Of a stretch of 64,000 nucleotides of DNA, positions 25,056 to 33,855 are shown one piece after another. The stretch is from assembly GCA_017418975.1 (NCBI GenBank), contig JAFOMG010000011.1, positions 248,001 through 312,000 of the forward strand, given 5' to 3'. Position numbers and translations under genes: made by a program. The notes below the pieces were generated by a model. That model did no database searches. It saw only the letters and a list, made by a program, of their open reading frames with translations, and was not told the origin of the DNA. This DNA comes from Sphingomonas sp. (GTDB lineage Bacteria > Pseudomonadota > Alphaproteobacteria > Sphingomonadales > Sphingomonadaceae). How positions within the stretch are numbered: the stretch's first letter is position 1; each line of letters opens with the position of its first letter.

Positions 25056-25095
25056 AGCCGGCCGCCGCCGCGCTTCCCGGGATCGCCAGGGGCGG

Positions 25096-26325
25096 TCAGC
25101 GCGATGCCCGATCGTCCTTCCGCTCGATGTTGGGAAGCAGCGCCGTCAGCAGGCCGATCGCGGGCAGGAAGGCGCAGATCTGGTACACCGTCTCGATGCT
25201 GGTCGTGTCGGCGAGCCATCCCAGCGCGGCGGCGCCGAGCCCGCCCATGCCGAAGGAGAAGCCGAAGAACAGGCCCGAGATCATGCCGACCTTGCCCGGC
25301 ACCAGCTCCTGCGCGAACACCACGATCGCGGGGAAGGCGGAGGCCAGGATCAGGCCGATCGGCAGCACCAGCACGCCGGTCCAGAACAGGCTGACATAGG
25401 GCAGCAGCAGCGTGAAGGGCAGGGCGCCGAGGATCGAGAACCAGATCACATATTTGCGCCCGAACCGATCCCCCAGCGGCCCGCCCGCGATCGTGCCGAC
25501 CGCCACCGCCGCCAGGAAGGCGAACAGATAGAGCTGGGCGCTCTGCACCGACACCTGGAAGCGATGGATCAGGTAGAAGGTGAAATAGCTCGTGAGGCTG
25601 GCGAGATAGACATATTTGGAGAAGATCAGCGCGAGCAGGATCAGGATGCCGCGCGCCGCATGCCCCCTGGGAAGCAGCTCGGCCATGGATGCGCGGCGCC
25701 CGGCATCAAGCCGCGCCAGCCCGTGATGGCGATACCAGGCGGCGACGTTCCACAGCACCGCGCCCGAGAGCAGCGCCAGCAGCGCGAAGAAGGCGAGGCT
25801 CGACTGGCCCCAGCGCACCACCACCAGCGCGGCGGCGAGCGGGCCGAGCGCCTGGCCGGCATTGCCGCCGACCTGGAACAGCGACTGGGAAAGGCCGTGG
25901 CGTTGGCCCGCGGCCATGCGTGCCACGCGGGAGGATTCGGGATGGAAGACCGAGGAGCCGATGCCGAGCAGCGCCGCGCCCGCCAGGACCATGCCATAGC
26001 TGTGCGCGACCGACAGGATCGCCAGCCCCGCCAGCGAGAAGAGCGTGCCGCCGGGAAGCGCCAGCGGCGTGGGCCGCTTGTCCGCGTACAGCCCGATCAG
26101 CGGCTGCAGGATCGACGCGGTGATCTGATAGGCGAGCGTCACCAGGCCGATCTGGCCGAAGCTCAGCCCCAGATCGGTCTTGAGATTGGGATAGATCGCG
26201 GGAAGCAGCGACTGCATCATGTCGTTCAGCAAGTGGCAGAAGCTGATCGCGACGATCACGCCGAACACCGTGCCGTTCATCTCCGCCGGCGGGGCATCCA
26301 TCGTCGCTGCACGGGTGTCGCTCAT
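25096..26325 (-). CDS. MFS transporter, fosmidomycin-resistance (Fsr)-like
   Basis: 409 aa, twelve predicted membrane helices. It carries the Fsr-type blocks FCHLLNDMMQSLLPAIYPNLK, FGQIGLVTLAYQITASILQPLIGLYADKRP and GSSVFHPESSRVARMAAG. Strong RBS (AAGGAG) precedes the ATG at 26325. It is convergent with copB and divergent from an AraC-type regulator, which probably controls it. A drug or metabolite exporter is likely; fosmidomycin itself is only the name-giving substrate of the family. Confidence 0.9.
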   Translation of the reverse strand: MSDTRAATMDAPPAEMNGTVFGVIVAISFCHLLNDMMQSLLPAIYPNLKTDLGLSFGQIGLVTLAYQITASILQPLIGLYADKRPTPLALPGGTLFSLAGLAILSVAHSYGMVLAGAALLGIGSSVFHPESSRVARMAAGQRHGLSQSLFQVGGNAGQALGPLAAALVVVRWGQSSLAFFALLALLSGAVLWNVAAWYRHHGLARLDAGRRASMAELLPRGHAARGILILLALIFSKYVYLASLTSYFTFYLIHRFQVSVQSAQLYLFAFLAAVAVGTIAGGPLGDRFGRKYVIWFSILGALPFTLLLPYVSLFWTGVLVLPIGLILASAFPAIVVFAQELVPGKVGMISGLFFGFSFGMGGLGAAALGWLADTTSIETVYQICAFLPAIGLLTALLPNIERKDDRASR

Positions 26326-26399
26326 AATTCACTCCTTGTGAGCGCGGCACTAGCGGTCCAGAAAGCGTCCCGCTTCGCCATATGGGATAAATTATTTTG

Positions 26400-27176
26400 A
26401 TGATGGGACAGTCGCACTATCGTGCGCCCGACGATTACGAGGATGTTCCGCGCCCGGTGGTCGGCATCGGCAATGATTATCCCTCCTCGTTCGAGCTGGC
26501 CGAGCACCAGCATCGCCGCGCCCAGTTCCTCTATGCCGCCAGCGGCGTGGTCGCGGTCAGCACGCCCGAAGGCGCATGGGTGGCACCGCCCGAGCGCGCG
26601 GTATGGATACCGGCCGGAACGCCCCATTCGGTGCGCATGGTCGGCGCAGTCCAGACCCGCAGCGTGCTGATCGAGGCGGCGGCCTGCCCGTCGCTGGGCG
26701 GCGCGTGCCGCGTCGTCGCGGTCTCGCCGCTGCTGCGCCAGCTGCTGGTCTGCGCGGCGGAAGTGCCGGTCGAGTATGACGAGGCGGGGCGCGACGGGCT
26801 GGTGATGCAGTTGCTGGTGGCGGAGATCGATCGCGCGCCGATCATCCCCATCCTCGTGCCGTTCCCGCGCCATGCGGCGCTGGCCGCGCAATGCCATGGC
26901 TTTCTCGAAGCGCCGCGGGTGAGCGCCACGATCGACGAATGGGCCGATGCGCTCGCGATGAATCGCCGCCGCTTCACCCGGCTCTTTCGCCGCGAGACCG
27001 GCATGAGCTTCGCCGAGTGGCGCCAGCAGGCATGTCTCTCGGTCGCGCTTCCGCGGCTCGCCGCGGGAGAGCCGGTCACCGCGGTCGCGCTGGACCTCGG
27101 CTATGAAGGCCCCGCCAATTTCTCGACCATGTTCAAGCGCGTGCTGGGGGCGCCGCCGAGCCGCTATCGCCAGTGA
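26400..27176 (+). CDS. AraC family regulator with cupin sensor domain
   Basis: 258 aa. N-terminal cupin-like domain (AEHQHRRAQFLYAASGVVAVSTPEG, PPERAVWIPAGTPHSVRM) and a C-terminal AraC double helix-turn-helix (TIDEWADALAMNRRRFTRLFRRETGMSFAEWRQQACL; AVALDLGYEGPANFSTMFKRVLGAPPSRYR). Adjacent ATG codons at 26400 and 26403 are both possible. The 74-base divergent region shared with the MFS gene would hold the operator. This layout (cupin-AraC beside an MFS exporter) is common for self-contained efflux switches such as NimR/NimT. Confidence 0.92.
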   Translation: MMGQSHYRAPDDYEDVPRPVVGIGNDYPSSFELAEHQHRRAQFLYAASGVVAVSTPEGAWVAPPERAVWIPAGTPHSVRMVGAVQTRSVLIEAAACPSLGGACRVVAVSPLLRQLLVCAAEVPVEYDEAGRDGLVMQLLVAEIDRAPIIPILVPFPRHAALAAQCHGFLEAPRVSATIDEWADALAMNRRRFTRLFRRETGMSFAEWRQQACLSVALPRLAAGEPVTAVALDLGYEGPANFSTMFKRVLGAPPSRYRQ

Positions 27177-27264
27177 CGCGACCGCCGTGCCGCGCGCGTG
27201 GCGGGGCTGGCATGTCGGGGGCGAGCGCGGTTATGAAATCGCCAAAGGGCCGGGAGGAAGCGTG

Positions 27265-28359
27265 ATGTGGACGAGGCGATCGGTTGCGGGCGCGCTGGCG
27301 GCCACCTTGGGAGCACCCGCCCTGGCGCGAGGCAGGGGGCGGAGCCGGCTGTTCTTCGATTCGTTGAGTTTCCTTCCCGGGGATCTGAGCCAGATTGCCG
27401 CTGCCGGACTGGGCGGGATGATCGCCGATGTCTCCGATCTGATCGCGACCCGCGATGCGGACGGCGTTCCCCGCTACAGCCGGAACTTCGCGGCCAATGA
27501 TCCGGCGATCGACAAGGCCGTCGAACGGCTGCGGCGCACGCCGTTCGCCTATCTCGCCAGGAAGGGCAGCGAGATCGGGGCCCGCCCCGGCTGCGCGGTG
27601 TTCCTGCAGTTCCAGTCGACCGAGATGATCGCGCGCGATCTCTCGCGGATCGCCTATTTCCACGAAAAGGGCCTGCGCGTCCTGCAGTTCACCCATCACA
27701 ACGACACCCTGTTCGCGGGCGGCGCGCTGGAGACTCGGCAGACCGGCCTCACGCCGCTCGGCATCGAGGGCCTGGCCGAGATGAACCGGCTGCGGATAGT
27801 GCCGGATGTCTCGCACGGCTCGGTCCCGACCATGATCGAGGCGGCGACGCGGTCGAAGACGCCGATAGCGCTGAGCCATGGCGCGGCGCGGGCGATCGTC
27901 GATCATCCGCGCTGCGCGCCCGACGAAGTGATCCGCACGATCGCCGAGCGCGGCGGCGTGATGGGCATCTTCATGATGAGCTTCTGGCTCACGCGCCGGA
28001 ATCCGCCGACGATCGCCGACTATGTGGCGCAGGTCCGCCATGTCGTGAAAGTGGGCGGCCTGGAGGCGGTCGGCGTGGCCAACGACTTTCCGATGGCCGG
28101 CCAGCCCAATCTGATCAAGCTGGGGAACGACAATGGCAAGGGCGTGCAGGAATATCTCGACTGGTGGCGCGCCCTGCGGCGCCAGGGCGTGCCCGGGTTC
28201 GAATGGACGCCCGAGCACGTCGTGATTCCGGAGCTCAATCGCATCGACCGGATGGCACGGATTTCACGGGCGCTCGAACAGGCGGGCTTTCGTCCGCGCG
28301 AGGTCGACAAGATCATGGGCGAGAACTGGAAGCGGCTTCTGACCGACGTCCTCGGATAG
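27265..28359 (+). CDS. M19-like membrane dipeptidase family protein with altered metal site
   Basis: 364 aa with an export signal (MWTRRSVAGALAATLGAPALA). Family blocks are seen: FHEKGLRVLQFTHHND, MNRLRIVPDVSHGSVPTMIEA, IALSHGAARAIVDHPR, ERGGVMGIFMM and WKRLLTDVLG. In renal-dipeptidase relatives the first metal ligands are in DGHND; here that strand reads FFDSLSF, so the HxD ligands are missing, and the bridging Glu region (IGIEGG in others) reads FLQFQS. The DVSH and LSHG histidines remain. It may bind one metal, use other ligands, or act on another substrate. GGGAGGAAG precedes the ATG. Confidence 0.8.
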   Translation: MWTRRSVAGALAATLGAPALARGRGRSRLFFDSLSFLPGDLSQIAAAGLGGMIADVSDLIATRDADGVPRYSRNFAANDPAIDKAVERLRRTPFAYLARKGSEIGARPGCAVFLQFQSTEMIARDLSRIAYFHEKGLRVLQFTHHNDTLFAGGALETRQTGLTPLGIEGLAEMNRLRIVPDVSHGSVPTMIEAATRSKTPIALSHGAARAIVDHPRCAPDEVIRTIAERGGVMGIFMMSFWLTRRNPPTIADYVAQVRHVVKVGGLEAVGVANDFPMAGQPNLIKLGNDNGKGVQEYLDWWRALRRQGVPGFEWTPEHVVIPELNRIDRMARISRALEQAGFRPREVDKIMGENWKRLLTDVLG

Positions 28360-28455
28360 GCGCCCCCACCCCGCCGGGATCTTTCCGCAATGGGCTTTTT
28401 CCGCGGCTTTCCGGCAAGTTCCAGGGGTTCTTGCGGGCCCTTGGGTGGGCGTGAA

Positions 28456-28546
28456 TGGCGGAGCGGGAGGGATTCGAACCCTCGATACGGTTTTGCCGTA
28501 TACTCACTTTCCAGGCGAGCGCCTTCGACCACTCGGCCACCGCTCC
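28456..28546 (-). tRNA. tRNA-Ser (GGA)
   Basis: Minus-strand 91-nt gene including an encoded CCA. Acceptor stem GGAGCGG/CCGCTCC, D-arm GGCCGAGTGGTCGAAGGC, anticodon loop CTGGAAA (anticodon GGA, bases 28510-28512), a long class-II variable arm (TATACGG/CCGTATC region) and T-arm GAGGGTTCGAATCCCTC. It reads UCC/UCU serine codons. It lies between the dipeptidase and cyclophilin genes. No integrase or att-like duplication was seen next to it. Confidence 0.97.
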
Positions 28547-28623
28547 GCATGCTCTGGAAGTTGCGTGCCCTAGCGATTGGCGAAGGCCTAGGCAAGCAGG
28601 TGGTGCCGTGCCACTCTCGCGCC

Positions 28624-29499
28624 ATGCTGAAGCCGATCCTAGCGCTTGCCGCGTTCGCCGTCCTTCCCGCCGCCGCCCAGACCGCCGCCGCCCCGTCGCC
28701 GGCCGATCCCGCGCCCGAGGACTGGAAGGCGATTCCCGATAACGAGATGCTGGTGATGACGCTGCAGGGCGGCCGCCAGGTCTTCATCCGCCTCGCCCCG
28801 CGCTACGCCCCCGCGCATGTCGCCAACATCCGCAAGCTCGCCGAGGCGCATTGGTGGGACGGCACCAGCGTCTACCGGGTGCAGGACAATTACGTGACGC
28901 AATGGGGCGGCGGCGACGACAAGACCGCGCTCCCGCCCGGCGTGATCGAGACCCCGCCCGCCGAATATGAATGGCCCGGCTTCGACGCGGTGAAGAGCTT
29001 CGCCTTTGCCAGGCCCGACAGCTATGCCGCGAAGACCGGCCTCAGCGCCGATGGCTGGCCGCTCGCCAATTACGGCGCGGTGAGCTCGCTCACCCATTGC
29101 TATTCGATGGTCGGCGTCGCCCGCGACCTCGCCCCCTCCACCGGCAGCGGCGCCGAACTCTACACAGTGATCGGCCATGCCCCGCGCCCGCTCGACCGCA
29201 ACATCGCGATCGTCGGCCGGATCGTGGAGGGCATGCAATGGCTCTCCAGCCTGCCGCGCGGCACCGCCCAGCTCGGCGTCTATGCCAAGGACCAGGCGCC
29301 GACGCCGATCCTCTCGGTTCGCCTGGCCAGCCAGCTGCCGCAGGACGAGCGCCCGCGCTTCCAGTATCGCGCCACCGACAATCCCCGCTTCGCCGCCTGG
29401 ATCAAGGCGCGCGAGAATCGCGACGGCGCCTTCTTCACCGTGCCGATGGGCGGCGTCGACGTGTGCAACGCGCTGCCGGCGGTGCGCCGGGCACAATAA
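28624..29499 (+). CDS. Secreted cyclophilin-type peptidyl-prolyl isomerase
   Basis: 291 aa. Signal peptide (MLKPILALAAFAVLPAAAQ), a linker, then a cyclophilin domain: RQVFIRLAPRYAPAHVANIRKLAEAHWWDGTSVYRVQDNYVTQWG corresponds to the first half, with the conserved Arg of FYRV/VYRVQ. Large insertions follow (residues about 110-170), giving a longer protein than the minimal 165-residue fold, and a C-terminal extension after residue 240. It probably assists periplasmic protein folding. It is convergent with the minus-strand lipid-transport operon; a 22-bp inverted repeat lies between them. Confidence 0.88.
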   Translation: MLKPILALAAFAVLPAAAQTAAAPSPADPAPEDWKAIPDNEMLVMTLQGGRQVFIRLAPRYAPAHVANIRKLAEAHWWDGTSVYRVQDNYVTQWGGGDDKTALPPGVIETPPAEYEWPGFDAVKSFAFARPDSYAAKTGLSADGWPLANYGAVSSLTHCYSMVGVARDLAPSTGSGAELYTVIGHAPRPLDRNIAIVGRIVEGMQWLSSLPRGTAQLGVYAKDQAPTPILSVRLASQLPQDERPRFQYRATDNPRFAAWIKARENRDGAFFTVPMGGVDVCNALPAVRRAQ

Positions 29500-29505
29500 G
29501 GCCAT

Positions 29506-29579
29506 CGTCCCGGCGAAAACCGGGATCCCAGGCGAAGGCGGGAAAAACGCCGCCCGAGATCCCGGTTTTCGCCGGGACG
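29506..29579. repeat. REP-like inverted repeat between convergent genes
   Basis: Perfect 22-bp arms (29506-29527 and 29558-29579; left arm CGTCCCGGCGAAAACCGGGA...) separated by 30 bases that contain a further GGCG/CGCC pairing. Related GC-rich hairpins occur at 43528-43549 and 45229-45246. The element can fold as a bidirectional terminator between the cyclophilin gene and the lipoprotein gene. Confidence 0.8.
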
Positions 29580-29591
29580 ACGGATAAACTC

Positions 29592-30191
29592 CTATTTCCC
29601 CACCCAGTCGGCCACCTGGATCGCAACCTGGTTCGCCGCCTGGTTGAGCGCCTTGGCGACCAGATCGGGCGTCACCTCGGCAAGCGGCGCGCGCGCTTCG
29701 AAGCGGCGCTTCTGGAACTTGGTGGCATCGTCGCCCTGCACCAGCAGCGCGTCGAACTGGACGACCGCCTCGTTGCTGTCGGCATCCACGCCGAACTGGC
29801 GCAGCTCGCCCGAGAGCACCGCGCCGGGATCGATCTGCGACTGGCGATAGCTCAGCACCGGCCGGCCGGTGCGCGCCGCGATGGTATCGCCCACCAGCCG
29901 CGCGAACAGGCGCGGCGGCGCCTCCACCCATTGCGCGTCCTTCACATAGGCGACGGCATTCTCGCCCGAATGGACCGGCACCCGCGTCGTCGCCAGCTCG
30001 TGCGGCACCGTCGGGAACAGCACGGTCACCGTGGTGCCCGAAGCGGGCGTCTGCACGTCGCCGGGCTTGATCTGCTCGGCGGCCTCGAGCGTGAGGAACG
30101 GCACCTTGGGCGGCTTGCCCCCGAACGAGACGCAGCCGGAGAGCGCGGCGGCGAACGGGGCGGCCAGCAGGAGCAGGGCGAGCTTCTTCAT
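29592..30191 (-). CDS. ABC-type transport auxiliary lipoprotein (PqiC/MlaB-operon type)
   Basis: 199 aa lipoprotein: signal MKKLALLLLAAPFAAALSGC with lipobox LSGC, then the auxiliary-component fold (VTVLFPTVPHELATTRVPVHSG, DAQWVEAPPRLFARLVGDTIAART, VLSGELRQFGVD, LVAKALNQAANQVAIQVADWVG). ATG at 30191 follows GTGAGG; a GTG at 30203 overlapping the MlaD stop is the alternative. It is the last gene of the mlaE-mlaF-mlaD operon and probably the periplasmic or outer-membrane partner of the MCE protein. Confidence 0.88.
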   Translation of the reverse strand: MKKLALLLLAAPFAAALSGCVSFGGKPPKVPFLTLEAAEQIKPGDVQTPASGTTVTVLFPTVPHELATTRVPVHSGENAVAYVKDAQWVEAPPRLFARLVGDTIAARTGRPVLSYRQSQIDPGAVLSGELRQFGVDADSNEAVVQFDALLVQGDDATKFQKRRFEARAPLAEVTPDLVAKALNQAANQVAIQVADWVGK

Positions 30192-30199
30192 CGCGGGCC

Positions 30200-31165
30200 T
30201 CACTTGTTGGGCTTGTAGTCAGGGAGCTTCGGGCTGCCGACCAGGCTGCTCGCGCCGCCCTGGTCGATCTTGTCGGCGACCGAGGACAGCGATTGCGCCA
30301 TCTGGCGCAGATCCTGGATCAGCTGGCCGATCTCGGGCACGGTCTTCTTCGAAAAGGCCTGCACGCCCGGCCGCGCATCGCCCAGCATCGCCTCGAGCGT
30401 GTCCATGCTCTTCTTGGCCGAGGCGATCGTCTGGTTGAGATTGGCGATGGTCGGCTTGACGTCGTCGGCCACCACGCCGTTGGTCGTCTTGGCCAGCTCG
30501 CCGATCTGCTCGGTGGCGGTGCCGAACTTCTGGATCGCGACCCGGGTCTCGGCCAGCGTGGCGGCGATCTCGGGTCCGCGATCGGCAAGCGCGTCGGTCA
30601 GCCGGTTGGTGTTCGCCAGGATGCCGGCGATCGAGGCCTGGTTCTTGTCGCTCATCAGCTCGGTCAGCCGCTCGGTGAGCGTGGTCAGCCGCTCGAGCAG
30701 CTTGGGCGCCGAGGAGAAGATCGCGCCCAGGCCGCCCGGCTTGGTCGGGATCACCGGCACGCCGAGCGGGCACGCGGCCTCGGGATGCTCGCGCGGGCAT
30801 TTGATCGGCGGGGCGCCCTTCACCGCGCCTTCGAGCTGCACGGTGCTGGGGCCGGTGAAGCTGCTCTGGATCGTCGCGGTGGTGCCTTCGAGGATCGGCA
30901 CTTCGTTGCGCACCGAGACGCGCACGCGGACCAGCTGGGGATCGGGCTTCCAGAACTCGATCGACTTCACCTGGCCCGAAGGCACGCCCGAAAAGGACAC
31001 TGCCGAGCCCGCGCTGAGCCCGTCGACCGACTGGCGGAAGAAGATGTCGTATTCGCGCTCGTTGCCGCCGCTCAGCCGGGCGAGCCAGATGATGAACAGG
31101 GCGAGCACCGCGAGCAGGATCAGCACGACGGCGCCGACGAGCACGTGATTCGATCGAGTTTCCAT
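30200..31165 (-). CDS. MlaD family MCE-domain protein
   Basis: 321 aa. An N-terminal membrane helix (VLVGAVVLILLAVLALFIIWLARL), an MCE domain (YDIFFRQSVDGLSAGSAVSFSGVPSGQVKSIEF, residues about 38-125) and a long alpha-helical C-terminal half (residues 150-300) with weak heptad character. Hexamers of such proteins form a lipid-conducting ring. The start shares one base with the ATPase stop (TGATG). Compared with E. coli MlaD (about 183 aa) it is longer, as is usual in alphaproteobacteria. Confidence 0.93.
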   Translation of the reverse strand: METRSNHVLVGAVVLILLAVLALFIIWLARLSGGNEREYDIFFRQSVDGLSAGSAVSFSGVPSGQVKSIEFWKPDPQLVRVRVSVRNEVPILEGTTATIQSSFTGPSTVQLEGAVKGAPPIKCPREHPEAACPLGVPVIPTKPGGLGAIFSSAPKLLERLTTLTERLTELMSDKNQASIAGILANTNRLTDALADRGPEIAATLAETRVAIQKFGTATEQIGELAKTTNGVVADDVKPTIANLNQTIASAKKSMDTLEAMLGDARPGVQAFSKKTVPEIGQLIQDLRQMAQSLSSVADKIDQGGASSLVGSPKLPDYKPNK

Positions 31166-31983
31166 CAGCCCCTGTCCTCAGCTCGATTCGCCTTGCTGCC
31201 GGCGACTGCCGCGCGCCCGCGCGGTCCGTTGAAATATTCCTGGATCCATGGGTGATCCAAGGCGAGCAGCTCGGGAATCGTTCCGACTGCGATCACTTTC
31301 CGGTCCGCCAGCACCGCGACCCGGTCGCAGATGGCGTAGAGCGTGTCGAGATCATGCGTGATCAGGAACACGGTGAGCCCCAGCGTCTTCTGGAGCGAGG
31401 CGGTGAGCTCGTCGAACGCCGCGGCCCCGATCGGATCGAGCCCGGCGGTGGGCTCGTCGAGGAACAGCAGCTCGGGATCAAGCGCGAGCGCGCGGGCCAG
31501 GCCGGCGCGCTTCTTCATGCCGCCCGAAAGCTCGGCGGGATATTTGGGCGCGGCTTCGGGCGGCAGGCCGGTCATCACCACCTTGTAGGCGCCGATCTCC
31601 TCGAGCAGCGCCGGATCGAGCTGCGGATAATATTCCTTGAGCGGGACCTGGACATTCTCCGACACGGTGAGCGTGGAGAACAGCGCGCCGCCCTGGAAAA
31701 GGATGCCCCAGCGCCGGCGGATCGCGGTCGCCTCGGTCTCGTCGCGGCCGATCGTGTTCTCGCCGAACACTTCGATCTCGCCCTCCATCGGCGTCTGCAG
31801 CCCGATGATCGAGCGCATCAGCACCGACTTGCCGGTGCCCGAGCCGCCGACCACGCCCAGGATCTCGCCGCGGCGCACGTCGAGATTCAGCCCGTCATGG
31901 ACGATCTGGTCGCCGAAGCCGTTCTTCAGATCGCGGACGCGGATGACGATGTCGTCCGGCGCGGAGGCGGTGGAGTCGTTCAT
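31165..31983 (-). CDS. MlaF-like ABC transporter ATPase
   Basis: 272 aa. Walker A GGSGTGKSVLMRS, Q-loop LFQGGALF, signature LSGGMKKRAGLARAL, Walker B LLFLDEPTAGLDP and switch His in FLITHDLDT. The ATG at 31983 overlaps the permease stop (ATGA); a GTG at 31989 is less likely. It powers the MlaE/MlaD retrograde or anterograde phospholipid transporter that maintains outer-membrane asymmetry. Confidence 0.95.
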   Translation of the reverse strand: MNDSTASAPDDIVIRVRDLKNGFGDQIVHDGLNLDVRRGEILGVVGGSGTGKSVLMRSIIGLQTPMEGEIEVFGENTIGRDETEATAIRRRWGILFQGGALFSTLTVSENVQVPLKEYYPQLDPALLEEIGAYKVVMTGLPPEAAPKYPAELSGGMKKRAGLARALALDPELLFLDEPTAGLDPIGAAAFDELTASLQKTLGLTVFLITHDLDTLYAICDRVAVLADRKVIAVGTIPELLALDHPWIQEYFNGPRGRAAVAGSKANRAEDRG

Positions 31984-33092
31984 ATCCACCCGATCTGGCT
32001 GAAGAAGACGGCGAAGAAGGCGTCGAGCACGATGACCAGGAAGATCGCCTGGACCACCGCGGTGGTGGTGCGCCGGCCGACCTGCTCGGCATCGCCCTCC
32101 ACCTGCATGCCCTGGAAGCAGCCGGCGATGGCGATGATCGCGCCGAACACCGGCGCCTTGATCAGCCCGACCCAGAGATCGTTGAGCGGCACCACTTCGC
32201 GAACGCGCTGGACGAAGGTGATGGGCGGGATGCCCAGCTGGACCCAGCAGAGCAAGCCGCCGCCGATGATCGCGATCAGCGCCGAATAGAAGCCGAGCAG
32301 CGGCAGCATCGTCACCACCGCGATCGTGCGCGGCACCACCAGCGCTTCCATCGGCGAGACGCCGATCGTGCGCATCGCGTCGATCTCCTCGGTGAGTTTC
32401 ATCGTGCCGATCTGGGCGGCGAAGGCCGATCCGGAGCGGCCGGCGACCATGATCGCGGTCATCAGGATGCCGAGCTCGCGCAAGGTGATCCGGCCGACCA
32501 GGTTGATCGTATAGACCTCGGCGCCGAACTGGCGGAGCTGCACCGCGCCCTGCTGCGCGATCACCACGCCGATCAGGAAGCTCATCAGCCCGATGATGCC
32601 GAGCGCGGAGACGCCGACCACCTCGAAGCGATGCACCGTCGCATGGAAGCGGAAGCGGCGCGGATGAGTCGCGACGTTCCAGAAGGCGATCACCGTGGCG
32701 CCGAGAAAGCCGAGCAGGCCGTAGAGCGTGTGCGCCGCGGTGAATATCGCGTCGCCGATCTCGGCGAGCAGATGGATGAAGGGGCTCTCCGGCTTGGGCG
32801 GCAGCTCGATCGGATGCTCGGCGGCGACGACCTGGTCGAACAGATGCTGGCTGGCCGGCTGGAGGCCCTCGACCGCGGCTTCCCGGTCGCGGGCGAAGCG
32901 ATGGATCACCCAGGCGCCGACCGTGTCGATCCGCTCCACTTTCGACAGGTCGAGCCGCGCGACCTCGCCATCGACCCGGTCGAGCCGGTCGGGCAGGTCG
33001 CCCAGGCTGGCGAGCGACAAATTGCCGGTGAAGCGGAGCACCGCCCCGCCGCTGTCGGAATCAACCCGTTCGAAGTCGGCCAGGACGCTCAT
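31980..33092 (-). CDS. MlaE-like permease with N-terminal STAS domain
   Basis: 370 aa. Residues about 1-95 form an STAS (MlaB-like) domain (LRFTGNLSLASLGDLPDRLD, VARLDLSKVERIDTVGAWVIHRF), fused to a MlaE permease with helices and the conserved LGILMTAIMVAGRSGSAFAAQIGTMKLTEEIDAMRTIGVSPME segment. E. coli encodes MlaB separately. ATG at 33092 follows AAAGGTG; GTG at 33101 is an alternative. First gene of the four-gene minus-strand lipid transport operon; no MlaC-like soluble carrier is seen here. Confidence 0.94.
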   Translation of the reverse strand: MSVLADFERVDSDSGGAVLRFTGNLSLASLGDLPDRLDRVDGEVARLDLSKVERIDTVGAWVIHRFARDREAAVEGLQPASQHLFDQVVAAEHPIELPPKPESPFIHLLAEIGDAIFTAAHTLYGLLGFLGATVIAFWNVATHPRRFRFHATVHRFEVVGVSALGIIGLMSFLIGVVIAQQGAVQLRQFGAEVYTINLVGRITLRELGILMTAIMVAGRSGSAFAAQIGTMKLTEEIDAMRTIGVSPMEALVVPRTIAVVTMLPLLGFYSALIAIIGGGLLCWVQLGIPPITFVQRVREVVPLNDLWVGLIKAPVFGAIIAIAGCFQGMQVEGDAEQVGRRTTTAVVQAIFLVIVLDAFFAVFFSQIGWI

Positions 33093-33153
33093 CGCCGGCA
33101 CCTTTCCGCGATTCGGGCTGGATCGGCAAGCGTTGCCGCTCGTAGATGCTTCA

Positions 33154-33825
33154 ATGCAGTTTCTCGCAATCTACGACATGGACAAGACCATCACCGCCGC
33201 GCCGACCTGGACGCGCTTCCTGGCGATGGCGGCGCGGATCCGGGCACCGTGGCGGCTGGCATTGTTTCCGGCGGTGGGCGTGGCCGGGATCGCCTGTCTG
33301 CTCAAGCTGACCGATCGCGCCGGCCTCAAGCAATTCTCGCAGCGGCTGCTGCTCGGCGGGGCCTTGCCTCCCGAGGAGATGGCGCGCGTGGCGGAAGCGT
33401 TCGCCGCGCGCGAAGCGGCGAACGGCGTGCTGCACGGCGCGCGCGCGCAGATCGCGGCGGACCGCGCGGCGGGCTATCGCCTCGTCATGGCGACGGCCTC
33501 GCACGGCTATTACGCCGCCGCGATCGGGCGCCTGCTGGGCTTTGACGATGTGATCGCAACCGAAGCGAAGCGCGATGGGCAAGGCCGGATTCTCTCCCTG
33601 ATAGAGGGGGATAACTGTTACGGGCCCGCAAAGCTCCGCCGGATCGAGAGCTGGATGGCGGAACAGGGGATCGCGCGGGGCGGCGCCCATGTCCGCGCCT
33701 ATTCGGATCACGTCTCGGACGCCCCCCTGCTCGGCTGGGCGGACGAGGGCTTCGCGGTCAACGCGCATGGGCCGCTGCGCAGGCTGGCTGCGGAGCGGGG
33801 CTGGCCGCTGCTCGACTGGCGATAG
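33154..33825 (+). CDS. HAD-IB family hydrolase (phosphoserine-phosphatase-like)
   Basis: 223 aa. Motif I YDMDKTIT (nucleophile Asp near residue 7), motif II region MATASHGYY, motif III/IV with Lys in GPAKLRRIESW and YSDHVSDAPLL. The membrane-like cap helices (LALFPAVGVAGIACLLKL) are typical of the HAD-IB group (SerB/CicA-type). Divergent from mlaE. A phosphoserine or phospholipid phosphatase function is possible; the substrate cannot be read from the sequence. Confidence 0.88.
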   Translation: MQFLAIYDMDKTITAAPTWTRFLAMAARIRAPWRLALFPAVGVAGIACLLKLTDRAGLKQFSQRLLLGGALPPEEMARVAEAFAAREAANGVLHGARAQIAADRAAGYRLVMATASHGYYAAAIGRLLGFDDVIATEAKRDGQGRILSLIEGDNCYGPAKLRRIESWMAEQGIARGGAHVRAYSDHVSDAPLLGWADEGFAVNAHGPLRRLAAERGWPLLDWR

Positions 33826-33855
33826 GTTCGTGGCGCGTCGGGCGAGCGGCATCGG

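Noticed and set aside
28456..28546. tRNA-Ser as an integration site for a mobile element
   Set aside because: No integrase, no duplicated tRNA 3' end and no change in gene style were seen on either side.
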